Positions 50,043 to 59,113 of a DNA stretch of 64,000 nucleotides are shown here, piece after piece. The stretch covers positions 620,001 to 684,000 of the forward strand of contig NZ_JAASRW010000001.1 in NCBI RefSeq assembly GCF_011761355.1, read 5' to 3'. Both the position numbers and the translations under genes were made by a program. The notes below the pieces were generated by a model that made no database searches, was not told where the DNA came from, and was given only the letters and a program-made list of their open reading frames with translations. Within the stretch, counting starts at the first letter, position 1; the number at the start of each line of letters is the position of its first letter. This stretch comes from Paenibacillus lupini (lineage in GTDB: Bacteria; Bacillota; Bacilli; Paenibacillales; Paenibacillaceae).

Positions 50043-51107
50043 ATGGTCAATAAAGTTACGATGCAGCAAATCGCTGATCATCTTGGGGTTTCAAAATTCG
50101 CAGTATCTAAAGCGCTTTCGGGGAAGCCGGGTGGTGTCAGTGCAGAAACAAGAGACAAAATTGTAAGCGTTGCCACTCAACTTGGCTATTTTGTCAATAA
50201 ACAAACGAAGACTACCTCGAAACGAAATAAACCTGTATCGGTTAATACCAATACACGAGATACCGTTATTTTGCTTGTACCGAAAGTGAGGTATCAAACG
50301 CGGGATTCCTATTTCTGGGGACGTATTATTGACGGTATTACGGAGGAGCTCGCCGACCGCGACATCAGCGCTCTAGTTGTAACCGAATATTTCAAGGACA
50401 ACTTCTCGAATCTCATTAATCCAAGTGGCGTGTTAGGCATTATTGGCGTCGGTTTTATTGCTTCCAAGATGCTGCTCGAAATTCGGAATCTCGGCATTCC
50501 ATTTGTTCTCGTTGATCATGAGGACCCCCTTATTCCTTCGGATGTTCTATTCATGAATAATGTGGAATGTACAAGACGTGTCACCAACTATTTGATCGGC
50601 TGCGGCCATAGCAAGCTGCAATTCGTCGGCAATACCCGCTATGCGCGAAGCTTCATTGACCGATATAACGGTTACCGCACAATGATGGAGGAGCATGGGC
50701 TGGCGCTGAATCAGGAAGAAGGACTAATTTCATTTGAAGGCGAGAATCGGAGTGAAATGACCGAGGCGCTGGAAGCCATTGTGAAAGAACTTATTAATGA
50801 ACAGCGGCTTCCGACGGCCTTTGTCTGCGCGAACGATTCAATAGCCATCTGTATGATGACCGTACTGGGCAAGCTGTCAGTGCAGGTTCCGGAGCAATGC
50901 TCCGTTACAGGCTTTGATAACATCCAGGATGCGGAATGGGCTAAACCGGCGCTGAGTACTGTTAATGTTCAGAAGGAAGCACTCGGCCGTCGGGCTGTGG
51001 AGATGCTTCTCAGAAGATTAGACCATCCTGACAATCTGCAGGAAAAAGTATTGCTTGCAGGAGAATTCATCATACGCGAATCAACAGCGCTTAAGAAAGG
51101 CGGCTAA
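50043..51107 (+). CDS. LacI-family transcriptional regulator
   Basis: A 354-residue LacI-type protein: N-terminal helix-turn-helix (TMQQIADHLGVSKFAVSKALSGKPGGVSAETRDKI) and periplasmic-binding-like effector domain (ILLVPKVRYQTRDSYFWGRIIDG ... FVCANDSIAICMM ... VTGFDNIQDAEWAKPALSTV). First gene of a sugar-use cluster and probably autoregulated through the upstream TTGTTAG sites. Effector likely a mannoside or other oligosaccharide handled by the neighbouring transporter. Confidence 0.92.
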   Translation: MVNKVTMQQIADHLGVSKFAVSKALSGKPGGVSAETRDKIVSVATQLGYFVNKQTKTTSKRNKPVSVNTNTRDTVILLVPKVRYQTRDSYFWGRIIDGITEELADRDISALVVTEYFKDNFSNLINPSGVLGIIGVGFIASKMLLEIRNLGIPFVLVDHEDPLIPSDVLFMNNVECTRRVTNYLIGCGHSKLQFVGNTRYARSFIDRYNGYRTMMEEHGLALNQEEGLISFEGENRSEMTEALEAIVKELINEQRLPTAFVCANDSIAICMMTVLGKLSVQVPEQCSVTGFDNIQDAEWAKPALSTVNVQKEALGRRAVEMLLRRLDHPDNLQEKVLLAGEFIIRESTALKKGG

Positions 51108-51136
51108 CCGGACATTCGGTTAAAGGAGATGACAAC

Positions 51137-53005
51137 ATGAGTAAATGGGGTTCCCGCTTGCGAATATGGACGGAATGGCCGTCTACACGGATGGAAGCGA
51201 AGCTGTTAATCGTTTTTGTTCTGCTTATTCTGCTTCCCATTGCTTTACTTACTTTATTATCTGCGCAGCGATACACGCAAACGATCGAGTCGAACACGGT
51301 ATCTTATGCTTCGGAACTTACAGATAAGATGATAAGCAAGCTTGACGACTACACGGTGGACATGAAAAAAATCTCGATTATCCCGTCTTATTTGGATGAA
51401 ATTCAAGCAGGGTTGAAGCTATCCAACGACTACTATGAGAAGGAGCATGAAGTTAAGGGGACATTATCCAACACTTCGGCTGCGGATGACACGGTCAAGC
51501 TTAAAATCCAACGTAAAATCGAGAGCAGTATTTATTTTATGAACAATATAAAAGAGGGTACGAGCAATATCTATCTATTTGATCGTTACGGAAATCCCTA
51601 TTATGTGATAAAGAGTGGAGGCGTACGGTCGAATCTGAGCGACTATTACGGGAATTGGCAGCAAATTGCTCATGAAGCGCATGGCAAACCTGTCCTTGTC
51701 AGCACACAGGAAGTGACCACGGTTAACCGCAAACAGTATGTGTTTACAGTGGTTCGGGAAATTATTGATAAATCATATAACCCTATTGGGCTCATCGCCG
51801 TTGATGCTAACATTTCGGTTATTACTAATATTGTTCAGGATTTGGATGCGACGACGCATGGTACAACGCTTATCTTGGATGAGCAGAATAGCGTCATCTA
51901 TGACAGTGAGCAAAAATACTTATTGCAAAATTTATCGGATAATGAGCTGTTGAAGCAGGTAACCGGCAAAGAAGGCAGCTTCCATATCGGTAAAAAGGAT
52001 CAATCGCAGCTGGTTATATACCGCAAATCAGAGGAATCTGGTTGGCTGATGCTAATCTCTATACCTGAGAAGCAACTCATGTATGAAGCGATGAGAACAC
52101 GCAATTATACGACGGCAGCGGCCATTTTCACGATGTGTCTGGCGTTCGTCATCTCGTTAATCACCATTTTTGCATTAACCAAACCGCTGCGCTCGCTTGT
52201 TAAGCTGATGAAGCAGGTTCAGTCCGGCAAGCTGGATGTGATGTTCCCCATCAGGCGGCGTGATGAGGTAGGCATGGTTGGTAATGCTTTTAACCGGATG
52301 ATGGGGCGCATCGTATCTTTGATTGAGGATATTTACCGGATCGAGCAGCGCAAAAATCAGATTGAACTGGAAAGCTTGCAACGCCAAATCAATCCTCATT
52401 TTATCTACAACACACTCGAGTCCATTCGGATGACTGCCGTCATCAATGATGATCCGGAAGTTGGTCAGATGGTGCAGCTGCTTGGGCAGCAACTTCGTTA
52501 TAGCATTCATGCGGGAAGCGAGACGGTACAAGCCGAGCAGGAATGGGAGCACTTAAGAATGTATATGCAGCTTCTAAGCTATCGTTATGGAACTCGCTAT
52601 TCCTTAAAGCTGCCTGAGGATTCTGCGGTAGGGAAAATTGAAGTCATGAAGCTGCTTTTCCAGCCAATCGTTGAAAATGCGATTAATCATGCCTACGACG
52701 AGCAGACGGGGGATTTGGTTATTTCAATTGGTTATATGCAAGCTGGCGGAGATCAATATTTTGTCGTCAAAGACGAGGGCAGCGGCATGGACGAAACAGC
52801 GCTGCTGCGGCTGAGAAGTATGCTTGATGCAGAGCAAATGCCGGAATGGGAAGGCCGGGGTATTGGTCTAAGGAATGTAAACGAGCGGCTCAAATTACGC
52901 TATGGCCCAGCTTATGGGATTACAGTCGACAGCGCGATAGATGAAGGAACGACGGTGTCCATTAAACTTCCGATCACTCCAAAACAAGGAGGAATAACCT
53001 TATGA
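51137..53005 (+). CDS. YesM-type sensor histidine kinase
   Basis: A 622-residue kinase: first TM helix about 22-43, extracellular sensor (dCache-like) to about residue 310, second TM at about 320-345, a HAMP domain, then the His_kinase/HATPase part of the LytS/YesM type with phospho-acceptor His421 in NPHFIYNTLESIR and an ATPase domain with NAINHAY and GIGLRNVNERL. It overlaps the response-regulator gene by four bases. Probably senses an extracellular sugar or its binding protein and regulates the adjacent transporter genes. Confidence 0.92.
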   Translation: MSKWGSRLRIWTEWPSTRMEAKLLIVFVLLILLPIALLTLLSAQRYTQTIESNTVSYASELTDKMISKLDDYTVDMKKISIIPSYLDEIQAGLKLSNDYYEKEHEVKGTLSNTSAADDTVKLKIQRKIESSIYFMNNIKEGTSNIYLFDRYGNPYYVIKSGGVRSNLSDYYGNWQQIAHEAHGKPVLVSTQEVTTVNRKQYVFTVVREIIDKSYNPIGLIAVDANISVITNIVQDLDATTHGTTLILDEQNSVIYDSEQKYLLQNLSDNELLKQVTGKEGSFHIGKKDQSQLVIYRKSEESGWLMLISIPEKQLMYEAMRTRNYTTAAAIFTMCLAFVISLITIFALTKPLRSLVKLMKQVQSGKLDVMFPIRRRDEVGMVGNAFNRMMGRIVSLIEDIYRIEQRKNQIELESLQRQINPHFIYNTLESIRMTAVINDDPEVGQMVQLLGQQLRYSIHAGSETVQAEQEWEHLRMYMQLLSYRYGTRYSLKLPEDSAVGKIEVMKLLFQPIVENAINHAYDEQTGDLVISIGYMQAGGDQYFVVKDEGSGMDETALLRLRSMLDAEQMPEWEGRGIGLRNVNERLKLRYGPAYGITVDSAIDEGTTVSIKLPITPKQGGITL

Positions 53006-54513
53006 ACATTATTGTAGTCGATGATGAGGAACGGATTAGACTCGGATTGTGCAAGCTGATCGAACAGGCAGGGGATAACTATGTCATTATCGGCTCCTAT
53101 GGCAGCGGCCAGGAACTACTAAATGAACTTGAACACCTGGAGCCGGATTTAATTATTACAGATATTAAAATGCCGCAAATGACCGGACTTCAGCTCATTG
53201 AAAAAATAGTCCGTACGCGGAAAAAGGTGAAATTCGCCGTCTTAAGCGGCTTCAATGATTTCGAATTTGCGAGAGAGGCGATGCGCTATGAGGTTAAGGA
53301 GTATCTGCTTAAACCTGTTAATTTAGAAGAACTGAATCGTATGCTTGCGAAGATAGAAGCGAGTGTGCAGCAGGAGAATAGCCGCAGACGCCTTGAATCG
53401 GAGGATTTGCTCAGTTTGCTGCTGTTTGCTGACGATAGGCAAATGCCAGCAACACTCAAGGATGAGGTGAGCAGCGAGCTTGATCGCAGCCGTTTGTTTG
53501 CTGAGCATTATGCTGTGTTGTTAATAGGTGCTGAGCCGACGATCACGGATGAGCAGCTTGAGAAATTCACAGCAGATTGGCAGCGTGAATGCATAATTGT
53601 AAGAAACGATAGTCAGCGAAAAGCAATGGTGATGGCAGTTGGTGAGAATGACCATGCGAATACAGTACGAGAACTCGCTGTGACACTGCTGCAGCGAATG
53701 CCCAGCTTTACGAAAGCGAAAATCGGAATTAGTGGTGTTTTTTGCGGCAGTATCTGGCTTCAACATGCCTTTCGCGAAGCCTCGACAGCTTTTCAACATG
53801 CTTGGTATAATACCGAGCTGCGCTGGTGTTCGGGAATGAGTAACCAAACAGCGCATAAGGAAGAGCGTTATCGTTTGCTTCGTATTATCGATAAGGAGGT
53901 TTTGCCAGCCCTTCAGGTATGCGACTTTGCATTGGCGAAACGTGCTTTCGAAAGCTGGCTGATGGAATGTGCCAAGTACCGTTTGAATTGGGAAGAGCTG
54001 AGTGAAGTATGCTCAGATCTGGATGTGCTTATAAGTGAGGAAATTAAGCAATGGCTTGGTCAGCAGCAGTCGATTAGTGAGACGATTAAGATGATTGCTC
54101 CTGAGAGCTTCGAGGACTGGCGTTCATTTGCCGATCAGCTGCGCGAGGATATGAACAATCGGTTTTTCACGCTTGAGCAGGGACGTTCTGAGAATAAAGC
54201 GGTTGAAACCATTAAAGCGTATCTTCAGAAGCATTATACGGAAGAAATCGAACTGCAGCGTCTGGCTGATCTCGTCTATTTGACGCCAAGCTATCTGAGC
54301 AAGCTGTTTAAAATCGAAACAGGCGAAACGATAACCGACTATTTGACCACGGAGAGAATTGAACAGGCAAAACGGCTGCTTCGCGATGAGCAGGGCTTGA
54401 AAACGTATATGGTCGGCGAGAGAGTAGGCTATGCGGATCCGGCTTATTTTACTAAAGTGTTCAAAAAAATGACCGGTAAAACGCCAAAAGAATACCGTGA
54501 TATTGTTAGGTGA
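53002..54513 (+). CDS. YesN-type response regulator with AraC DNA-binding domain
   Basis: A 503-residue protein: receiver domain with phospho-acceptor Asp54 (LIITDIKMP), Lys in the KPVN region, then a middle section and a C-terminal AraC helix-turn-helix pair (LADLVYLTPSYLSKLFKIETGETITDYL, RVGYADPAYFTKVFKKMTGKTPKEYR). Pairs with the kinase upstream (ATG overlaps its stop) and lies before the ABC permease genes, the usual Paenibacillus layout for carbohydrate uptake. Confidence 0.92.
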   Translation: MNIIVVDDEERIRLGLCKLIEQAGDNYVIIGSYGSGQELLNELEHLEPDLIITDIKMPQMTGLQLIEKIVRTRKKVKFAVLSGFNDFEFAREAMRYEVKEYLLKPVNLEELNRMLAKIEASVQQENSRRRLESEDLLSLLLFADDRQMPATLKDEVSSELDRSRLFAEHYAVLLIGAEPTITDEQLEKFTADWQRECIIVRNDSQRKAMVMAVGENDHANTVRELAVTLLQRMPSFTKAKIGISGVFCGSIWLQHAFREASTAFQHAWYNTELRWCSGMSNQTAHKEERYRLLRIIDKEVLPALQVCDFALAKRAFESWLMECAKYRLNWEELSEVCSDLDVLISEEIKQWLGQQQSISETIKMIAPESFEDWRSFADQLREDMNNRFFTLEQGRSENKAVETIKAYLQKHYTEEIELQRLADLVYLTPSYLSKLFKIETGETITDYLTTERIEQAKRLLRDEQGLKTYMVGERVGYADPAYFTKVFKKMTGKTPKEYRDIVR

Positions 54514-54536
54514 TTCTTGTTAGGTAAAAGTTATGT
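54503..54536. promoter_or_regulatory. putative LacI-family operator sites before the ABC transporter genes
   Basis: TTGTTAG occurs twice in direct order (54503-54509, 54518-54524), the first over the end of the response-regulator gene, followed by AAAAGTTATGTTA at about 54525-54537, a 13-base element also present before the LacI gene (49985-49997). Confidence 0.5.
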
Positions 54537-54591
54537 TAATTAAAGACAATAAAGAATAACAAAGACCATTAAAATAATAGAGCCAATCGCC

Positions 54592-54615
54592 TATAATTCG
54601 GTGTAAGCGTTAACA
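54592..54615 (+). promoter_or_regulatory. promoter with cre site for the ABC transporter operon
   Basis: -10 TATAAT (54592-54597) is followed directly by TGTAAGCGTTAACA (54602-54615), which fits the CcpA cre pattern TGNAANCGNTNNCA at every fixed position. The -35 (TTAAAA at 54569) is weak, as expected for an activator-dependent promoter. Confidence 0.75.
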
Positions 54616-54655
54616 AACCGGCGTGTAGTCATCCAACAGAAAGCGAGGGAGCCTA

Positions 54656-55534
54656 TTGTTTAATTTTAGTTTCAAAACACAGCGTTATCTAATTTTATTC
54701 GGATTTTTAACGATTCCCGTCCTGCTATCGCTGACATTCTCGTATTATCCAGCGATCTCCTTACTCTATTACAGCTTAACCGATTGGACTGGACTAGGCT
54801 GGGAAATGAATTTCATTGGCCTCGACAATTACAAGGAAATATTCACGAAACCTGAAGTATTCGGCGCACTGAAGAACAATCTCTATTATTTTATCGGTGG
54901 ACTTGTCCAGGTTGCGTTATCGCTGTACTTCGCGGTTATTCTGACCGGCAAGCTGCGCGGTCGCAACGGATTCCGGGCGATGCTGTTCATCCCTTACGTG
55001 CTGCATAGTGTTGCAACTGTAATCATGTTTAAAAACCTGTATCACATGGAATACGGTTCACTTAATGTGCTGCTAGGCTCGATTGGATTGGAATCATGGC
55101 AGCAGAGCTGGCTTGGCAACAAGCATCTCGTGAACTTCTCACTTGCTTTTATCTCGATGTGGAAGTACATGGGCCTCAACATGGTTATATTTATCGGAGC
55201 GCTGCAATCCATTCCGAGTGACTTGTATGAAGCAGCTTCGATCGACGGGGCAAACAGCAGACAGAAATTCAGGTTCATTACCTTGCCGAGCATTCGAAAA
55301 GTCATGGAGCTGATGCTCATTCTCACCTTGACTGGAGCACTCGAAGCATTCGATATTCCATATGTCATGCTGCTTGGTGCGAATGATACATCGACCTTTG
55401 TCATTAAGACGGTTGATACGGCGTTCAAATATCAGAACTTCGGTCTCGCATCCGCAATGGCAGTGGTGCTGCTCATCATGGTATTAATCTTCATCGTTAT
55501 TCAACGCAAGCTGCTGTTCAGAGAGGAGAGATAA
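54656..55534 (+). CDS. carbohydrate ABC transporter permease 1 (MalF/UgpA-like)
   Basis: A 292-residue permease with six helices and the binding-protein-dependent transport EAA loop (YEAASIDGANSRQKFRFITLPSI). Starts with a TTG at 54656 after GAGGGAG. It pairs with the second permease 4 bases downstream. No ABC ATPase is encoded nearby; MsmX-type shared ATPases usually energise such systems in Bacillota. Confidence 0.92.
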   Translation: MFNFSFKTQRYLILFGFLTIPVLLSLTFSYYPAISLLYYSLTDWTGLGWEMNFIGLDNYKEIFTKPEVFGALKNNLYYFIGGLVQVALSLYFAVILTGKLRGRNGFRAMLFIPYVLHSVATVIMFKNLYHMEYGSLNVLLGSIGLESWQQSWLGNKHLVNFSLAFISMWKYMGLNMVIFIGALQSIPSDLYEAASIDGANSRQKFRFITLPSIRKVMELMLILTLTGALEAFDIPYVMLLGANDTSTFVIKTVDTAFKYQNFGLASAMAVVLLIMVLIFIVIQRKLLFREER

Positions 55535-55538
55535 AGAG

Positions 55539-56369
55539 ATGAGACGAGAAGAATCATTCTCCTTTACGATTTTCAAATATGTGACGCTGGCCATGGCTTT
55601 ATTCGTCGTATTTTTCCCCTTGTATTCCGTATTTGTTGGTGCATTCAAGACGCAGATCGAGTATTACCAATCCGGGCTTCGACTGCCTGCTAATCTATTT
55701 AACTTTGATAACTTTAGCAAGGTCATTGACATCGGCAAGCTTGGGCTCGGCTTTAAAAATATTTTCATCATTCTCGTCATTGCGGTTGCCGGCAATATCA
55801 TGTTCGGAACGATGGTCGCTTATGCAATCGGAAGATTTGATTTCAAGCTGAAAAAACCAATTATGGGGATGTATCTGATTGCCCAGGTTATTCCGATGGT
55901 AACAACCCAAGTTGCTACGTTTAGTGTGATTAAATCACTGCATCTGTACAATACGATGGGTGGTCCTATCATTTTATATTTGGGAGCAGATGTCCTTCAA
56001 ATTGTTATTTACTTGCAGTTTGTGAATAGCATTCCGAAGGATTTGGACGAAAGCGCAATGATCGAGGGGGCTTCCTTGTTCCGAATCTACCGCTCTATTA
56101 TTTTCCCGCTGCTAGGACCTGCTACAGCAACCCTTGTCATCTTGAAGACGATTGCCATTTATAACGATTTCTATACTCCGTACTTATACATGCCGAGCCA
56201 AAAACTAAAGGTCGTGTCGACAGCTATCTACTCGTTTGTTGGACCTAATGCTGCTCAATTAAATGTGATATCGGCAGGTATTCTTATTATTTTCATTCCT
56301 ACACTACTGCTGTTCCTGTTCCTCCAGCGTTATATTTTCGCGGGAGTAACGAATGGCGCGGTGAAATAG
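55539..56369 (+). CDS. carbohydrate ABC transporter permease 2 (MalG/UgpE-like)
   Basis: A 276-residue permease with six helices and the EAA loop (DESAMIEGASLFRIYRSIIFPLL). It forms the membrane channel together with the protein upstream. Immediately after its stop codon lies a 17-base tandem repeat, and the glycosidase gene follows 78 bases later in the same direction. Confidence 0.92.
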   Translation: MRREESFSFTIFKYVTLAMALFVVFFPLYSVFVGAFKTQIEYYQSGLRLPANLFNFDNFSKVIDIGKLGLGFKNIFIILVIAVAGNIMFGTMVAYAIGRFDFKLKKPIMGMYLIAQVIPMVTTQVATFSVIKSLHLYNTMGGPIILYLGADVLQIVIYLQFVNSIPKDLDESAMIEGASLFRIYRSIIFPLLGPATATLVILKTIAIYNDFYTPYLYMPSQKLKVVSTAIYSFVGPNAAQLNVISAGILIIFIPTLLLFLFLQRYIFAGVTNGAVK

Positions 56370-56397
56370 TTGAATGGACTAAATAGTTGAATGGACT
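56364..56397 (+). repeat. 17-bp perfect tandem duplication at a gene end
   Basis: AAATAGTTGAATGGACT occurs twice in a row (56364-56380, 56381-56397), including the TAG stop codon of the permease gene and a second copy after it; probably replication slippage. Confidence 0.85.
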
Positions 56398-56447
56398 AAA
56401 TTGCAGATCGGACCAAACAGAAGTCATTTAGAAGGAGTGCATCAACG

Positions 56448-57398
56448 TTGAAACAATGGAATGAATATGTGAATGGAATGACATGGGGCTGGACAGGGGT
56501 TCGCGGCACTTGGGCGAGTCCGGAAGCGGAACACTCCATGTCAGAGATGACAAAGCTGAATGTAAATTGGGTGGCGATAGCTCTTGCTGCCGACCAGGAA
56601 ACACCGCAGTCCACGATCATTCCTTATTGGAACGAACCAACCGTAACGGATGGTGAAGTGTTGTGGGCCATCCGAGAGGCGAAGCGTCATGGGTTGAAAG
56701 TATGCTTGAAGCCGGTCGTCAACTGTGCGAACGGGACTTGGCGGGCTCACATTAATTTCTTTGATGATGAGGTACCTGGTGAACCAAGCTGGGCGGAGTG
56801 GTTCAAGTCTTACACTTCATTTATCACGCATTATGCTGCAATTGCAGAAGCGGAAGGCTGTGAGATGCTGTGCATCGGCTGCGAAATGGTGCAGACCGAC
56901 AAACGTGATAAGGAATGGCGCGCTTTAATTGCTGAGGTTCGCAAAATCTACAGTGGTCTTATTACCTATAATTGCGACAAATATCAGGAGGAACGTGTTA
57001 CCTGGTGGGATGCGGTCGATATTATTTCCTCCAGCGGCTATTATCCTATTGATCAATGGGAAACCCAGCTGGACCGTATCGAAGCTGCCGTGAAGCCCTT
57101 GAACAAACCGTTCTTCTTCATGGAGGCTGGTTGTCCTAGCCGTGAGGGCTCAGCTGTTAGGCCTAATGATTGGTCACTTCCTGGCAGCCCGTCCGAGCTT
57201 GAACAAAAGCGTTATTATGAAGCCATGTTCGCTGCTTGCTCGAAGCGTGAATGGATGCAGGGATATATGCTGTGGGATTGGCCGGCACGATTGTATAAGG
57301 CTGAGGAAGCGGCAAGCAACGATGATTACTGCATGTATGGCAAGATCGCGGCTGCAGTCATAAGCGAGCATTATCATTTCTTGGCATCCAAGAAATAG
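56448..57398 (+). CDS. GH113-like glycoside hydrolase, probable beta-mannosidic activity
   Basis: A 316-residue intracellular (no signal peptide) protein with a TIM-barrel pattern like GH113 beta-mannanases. The acid/base lies in LCIGCEMVQTDKRDKEWR (Glu146) and the nucleophile in FMEAGCPS (Glu226); the 80-residue spacing equals that in known GH113 enzymes. It lies between sugar permeases and a binding lipoprotein, so it probably hydrolyses the imported oligosaccharide, a beta-mannan or mannoside fragment. Starts with TTG at 56448 after AGAAGGAG. Related GH26/GH5-type folds cannot be excluded without alignment. Confidence 0.8.
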   Translation: MKQWNEYVNGMTWGWTGVRGTWASPEAEHSMSEMTKLNVNWVAIALAADQETPQSTIIPYWNEPTVTDGEVLWAIREAKRHGLKVCLKPVVNCANGTWRAHINFFDDEVPGEPSWAEWFKSYTSFITHYAAIAEAEGCEMLCIGCEMVQTDKRDKEWRALIAEVRKIYSGLITYNCDKYQEERVTWWDAVDIISSSGYYPIDQWETQLDRIEAAVKPLNKPFFFMEAGCPSREGSAVRPNDWSLPGSPSELEQKRYYEAMFAACSKREWMQGYMLWDWPARLYKAEEAASNDDYCMYGKIAAAVISEHYHFLASKK

Positions 57399-57420
57399 TA
57401 GTCTTTTACTGTTTATCAAC

Positions 57421-57442
57421 CTAACAAAACAAAAATTGTTAG
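57421..57442. promoter_or_regulatory. putative LacI-family operator before the binding-protein gene
   Basis: Perfect inverted repeat CTAACAA-N8-TTGTTAG; the same words flank the promoters of the LacI gene and the permease operon. Confidence 0.7.
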
Positions 57443-57510
57443 CATAATTCATGACAAGAAAAACAAAAAAACTTCATGTGAATTTGTTTTTAGAGCGGAT
57501 ATGATGGATA

Positions 57511-57524
57511 TGTAAGCGATACCA
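57511..57524. promoter_or_regulatory. cre-like CcpA site before the binding-protein gene
   Basis: TGTAAGCGATACCA fits TGNAANCGNTNNCA at every fixed position, about 60 bases before the start codon. Confidence 0.65.
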
Positions 57525-57582
57525 AAACGAGTGGTAAACGAAATGGAAGCTATGTAAAACTAAATTACAGGGGGTAACAACG

Positions 57583-58932
57583 ATGGAAAAAAGATTTGCA
57601 GTCACATTGGTTCTTGCTTTAACCGTAGTCCTCACTGCAGCTTGTGGAGGCAACAATGAAGGTAATAACAATGCAGGAACGGCTACGAATTCTACCGGTA
57701 ACAATGCTACAGCTTCAAACGACGCTGGTGCGACAAATGCTGGTGCAACAGATTCAGACGCTCCAAGCGATCTGAGCGGAACAATTAAAGTACTTACGCA
57801 AAGAACGGACTATGTCAATGATGGAACCTTCGACAAGTATGCAGCTGCGTTCAAGGAAAAGTATCCAAACGCGAAAGTAGAATTTGAAGGTCTTACTAAC
57901 TACGCAACGGACATTCAAGTCCGCTTGACGACTGGCGAAGCCGGCGACGTTCTGATGATCCCTGCAGGTCTTGCTACTTCCGAATACAGCAAATATTTCG
58001 AACCACTTCCGGATGAATGGTTCGATAACGTATACTTCGCGGACAACACTTTGTCTGACGGCAAACGTTACGGTCTGTCGACAGGTGTTAACACGCAAGG
58101 TATCGTATATAACAAAAAAGCATTTGCAGCAGCAGGTATTGATAAAGTGCCTACAACGCTCGATGAGCTTTATGCAGATGCTGCTAAGCTGAAAGCAGCG
58201 AACATCACCCCGCTGTATATGAACTATGGCGCGCAATGGCCGATGGGCAACTGGGGTGATGGTTCCGCTTGGTACCTAACCGGCGATCCGCAATTTGCAA
58301 CGAAACAAGTATCCGAGGAGGCACCGTTCCAAGTAGATAACGCTTGGGGCACACTAGCAACCATAGGCCGCACTTTTGTTGAAAAGGGTTATGTTGAGAA
58401 GGACTTGTACACGAACAATTGGGAAATGTCCAAAGGCGAAGTAGCAAGCGGCAAAGCAGCCATGTATTTCCTTGGTAACTGGGTAATCCCACAAATTATT
58501 GGTGCTGGTGCAGCATCAGAAGATATCGGCTTCTTCCCACTTCCTTATGATAACAGTGGTAAGTACAACGCACCGCTTGGTTCTGACTATTTCGTAGCTG
58601 TAAGCAAAGACAGCAAAAACAAGGAGCTCGCTAAGGCTTGGGTTGAGTTCTATGTAAAAGAATCCGGTTACGTTGAAGATTCCGGCTTTATGCCAATCGA
58701 CAAATCGGCGAAATCATCTATTCCGCAATTGGCTGAGTTCCAAGCTCTGAACCCGACGCTGATCGAAAGTGAAGCAACAGATCCTAAATACAATGAAATT
58801 GCGAACAAAGCGCAAATCGGCATCGGTACTGGCGACTACGTTCAAGAATACATTTTAGCTGATGATCTCAAAGCGGCATTTGATAAATTAAATAAAAAAT
58901 GGAAAGATGCAAAAACAGCTTTGGGCTACTAA
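57583..58932 (+). CDS. extracellular sugar-binding lipoprotein of ABC transporter
   Basis: A 449-residue solute-binding protein family 1 lipoprotein: lipobox LTAAC with Cys21, then an N/T/A-rich linker (NNEGNNNAGTATN...), followed by the two-lobe sugar-binding fold (GTIKVLTQRTDYVNDGTFDKYAAAFKEKYPNAKVEFEG, RYGLSTGVNTQGIVYNKKAF, GKAAMYFLGNWVIPQI). It belongs to the two permeases and the GH113-like enzyme but has its own regulatory region with LacI-type operator and cre site, allowing higher expression than the permeases. ATG follows GGGGG. Confidence 0.93.
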   Translation: MEKRFAVTLVLALTVVLTAACGGNNEGNNNAGTATNSTGNNATASNDAGATNAGATDSDAPSDLSGTIKVLTQRTDYVNDGTFDKYAAAFKEKYPNAKVEFEGLTNYATDIQVRLTTGEAGDVLMIPAGLATSEYSKYFEPLPDEWFDNVYFADNTLSDGKRYGLSTGVNTQGIVYNKKAFAAAGIDKVPTTLDELYADAAKLKAANITPLYMNYGAQWPMGNWGDGSAWYLTGDPQFATKQVSEEAPFQVDNAWGTLATIGRTFVEKGYVEKDLYTNNWEMSKGEVASGKAAMYFLGNWVIPQIIGAGAASEDIGFFPLPYDNSGKYNAPLGSDYFVAVSKDSKNKELAKAWVEFYVKESGYVEDSGFMPIDKSAKSSIPQLAEFQALNPTLIESEATDPKYNEIANKAQIGIGTGDYVQEYILADDLKAAFDKLNKKWKDAKTALGY

Positions 58933-58945
58933 ACCCAAAACTAAC

Positions 58946-58985
58946 TCCTCGCTTCGGGATTATACCGGGGCGAGGTTTTTTATTA
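58946..58985 (+). terminator. intrinsic terminator
   Basis: CCTCGC / GCGAGG stem with GCTTCGGG inner arm and TTTTTTATT. Confidence 0.8.
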
Positions 58986-59007
58986 TTAATATGTCGAAAG
59001 GAGAAGC

Positions 59008-59059
59008 GTTATAGCCAATAGCTATAACCAGATATAGTATTTTACAGTTACGCTATAGC
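59008..59059. promoter_or_regulatory. palindromic operator-like sites upstream of metE
   Basis: GTTATAGC-CAATA-GCTATAAC (59008-59028) is a perfect 8-base inverted repeat, and GCTATAGC (59052-59059) is a further palindrome with the same core. LysR regulators of methionine genes (MetR/MtaR types) bind such TATAG words. No S-box, T-box or S-adenosylmethionine riboswitch was found. Confidence 0.55.
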
Positions 59060-59113
59060 TCCTAAACCATGATATCTTGTTTGTAACAAACAAATGGTAA
59101 GGGGTTGTTGCAC

